Shown here: positions 6,338-6,462 of the stretch, piece by piece | Layout of the letters: every line of letters begins with the position of its first letter | How positions within the stretch are numbered: the stretch's first letter is position 1 | Assembly: GCA_002423425.1 (NCBI GenBank) | Contig: DIWC01000002.1 | Location: forward strand, 2,561-9,022 | From: Peptococcaceae bacterium UBA6116 | Lineage (GTDB): Bacteria > Bacillota > Desulfitobacteriia > Desulfitobacteriales > Syntrophobotulaceae | Length of the DNA: 6,462 nt | Reading direction: 5' to 3' | The notes under the pieces: model-generated | Seen by the model: the letters and a program-made list of their open reading frames with translations, nothing else | Told to the model about the DNA's origin: nothing | Database searches by the model: none | Translations under genes and position numbers: made by a program

Positions 6338-6462
6338 TTACTCCTTTAACTCTCGAGATACCTGACTTTTAGAAACACCAGTTAAAATTTCAATTTCTCT
6401 CACTGTGAACCCTTTATTTTGCATATCCTTTAAATTAGTTTCTGCATTATTTTTATTTACAG
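6338..6462 (-). CDS. 3' end of a gene encoding a C-terminal helix-turn-helix protein (partial)
   Basis: An open frame enters from the right edge and stops at TAA (6338-6340), giving the last 40 residues. Residues just before the stop, GFTVREIEILTGVSKSQVSR, fit a helix-turn-helix: helix 'VREIEILTG', turn 'VS', recognition helix 'KSQVSRELKE'. Such a motif at the very end is usual in serine resolvases/invertases, and also occurs at the end of RepA-like AAA ATPases and some regulators, so the family cannot be decided. The stop is 6 bp from the protease ATG and the protease's ribosome site lies inside this gene's last codons, which indicates coupled translation. By analogy with IetAS the upstream partner could be an ATPase, but no ATPase motif falls inside the window. 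Confidence 0.6.
   Translation of the reverse strand, partial: VNKNNAETNLKDMQNKGFTVREIEILTGVSKSQVSRELKE
6341..6347 (-). promoter_or_regulatory. Ribosome binding site of the protease gene
   Basis: On the minus strand AAAGGAG lies 9 bases before the ATG at 6331-6329, within the final codons of the upstream gene. It decides for this ATG over the TTG at 6337, which would be only 3 bases away. Confidence 0.8.

Overview
The window is a mosaic of mobile and defence DNA, probably from a low-to-moderate-GC Gram-positive (Firmicutes/Clostridia-like) host. The host guess rests on purine-rich AGGGGG and AAAGGAG ribosome sites, a TTG start, a sigma-A-type promoter and an SPP1/HK97-type head-closure gene. 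It is an inference; no housekeeping gene or RNA gene is present to confirm it. The left third has a balanced base composition, the restriction-modification genes are intermediate, and the right half is clearly AT-rich, which suggests several separate acquisitions.

Layout. (1) 38-726: 3' remnant of an IS91-family transposase. It has lost its HUH motif and carries a 15-bp tandem duplication and a frameshift, but keeps the Y2 tyrosine pair. (2) 740-1063: a small, apparently complete phage head-closure (head-tail joining) gene read from TTG, with no other structural gene beside it in the window. (3) 1079-3762: a complete type II restriction-modification operon, made of a sigma-A-like promoter, a Dam-class adenine methyltransferase, an AlwI-family endonuclease 18 bp downstream, and a strong terminator hairpin. 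(4) 3763-4108: no intact gene; it holds a large hairpin that could stop transcription from both sides and, on the minus strand, the degraded C-terminal tail of a UvrD-like helicase. (5) 4109-6462, minus strand: a cytoplasmic subtilisin-like (S8) protease of 740 residues. Six bases upstream of it lies the 3' end of another gene, cut by the window edge, whose product ends in a helix-turn-helix.

How the genes work together. The methyltransferase and endonuclease form a self-sufficient type IIS-like restriction system. If the target is GGATC, as for AlwI itself, one GATC-type methylase would protect both strands because GATC is palindromic. A hand scan found only three GATC tetramers in 6.46 kb (starts 513, 611, 5208), and none over the whole restriction-modification operon, which fits that prediction. 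The protease and its upstream partner form a separate, convergent unit resembling protease-based antiphage modules such as IetAS (AAA+ ATPase plus subtilase). The partner is mostly outside the window, so its identity is open. The helicase tail directly behind the protease suggests that a third gene, or a neighbouring defence system, was deleted there.
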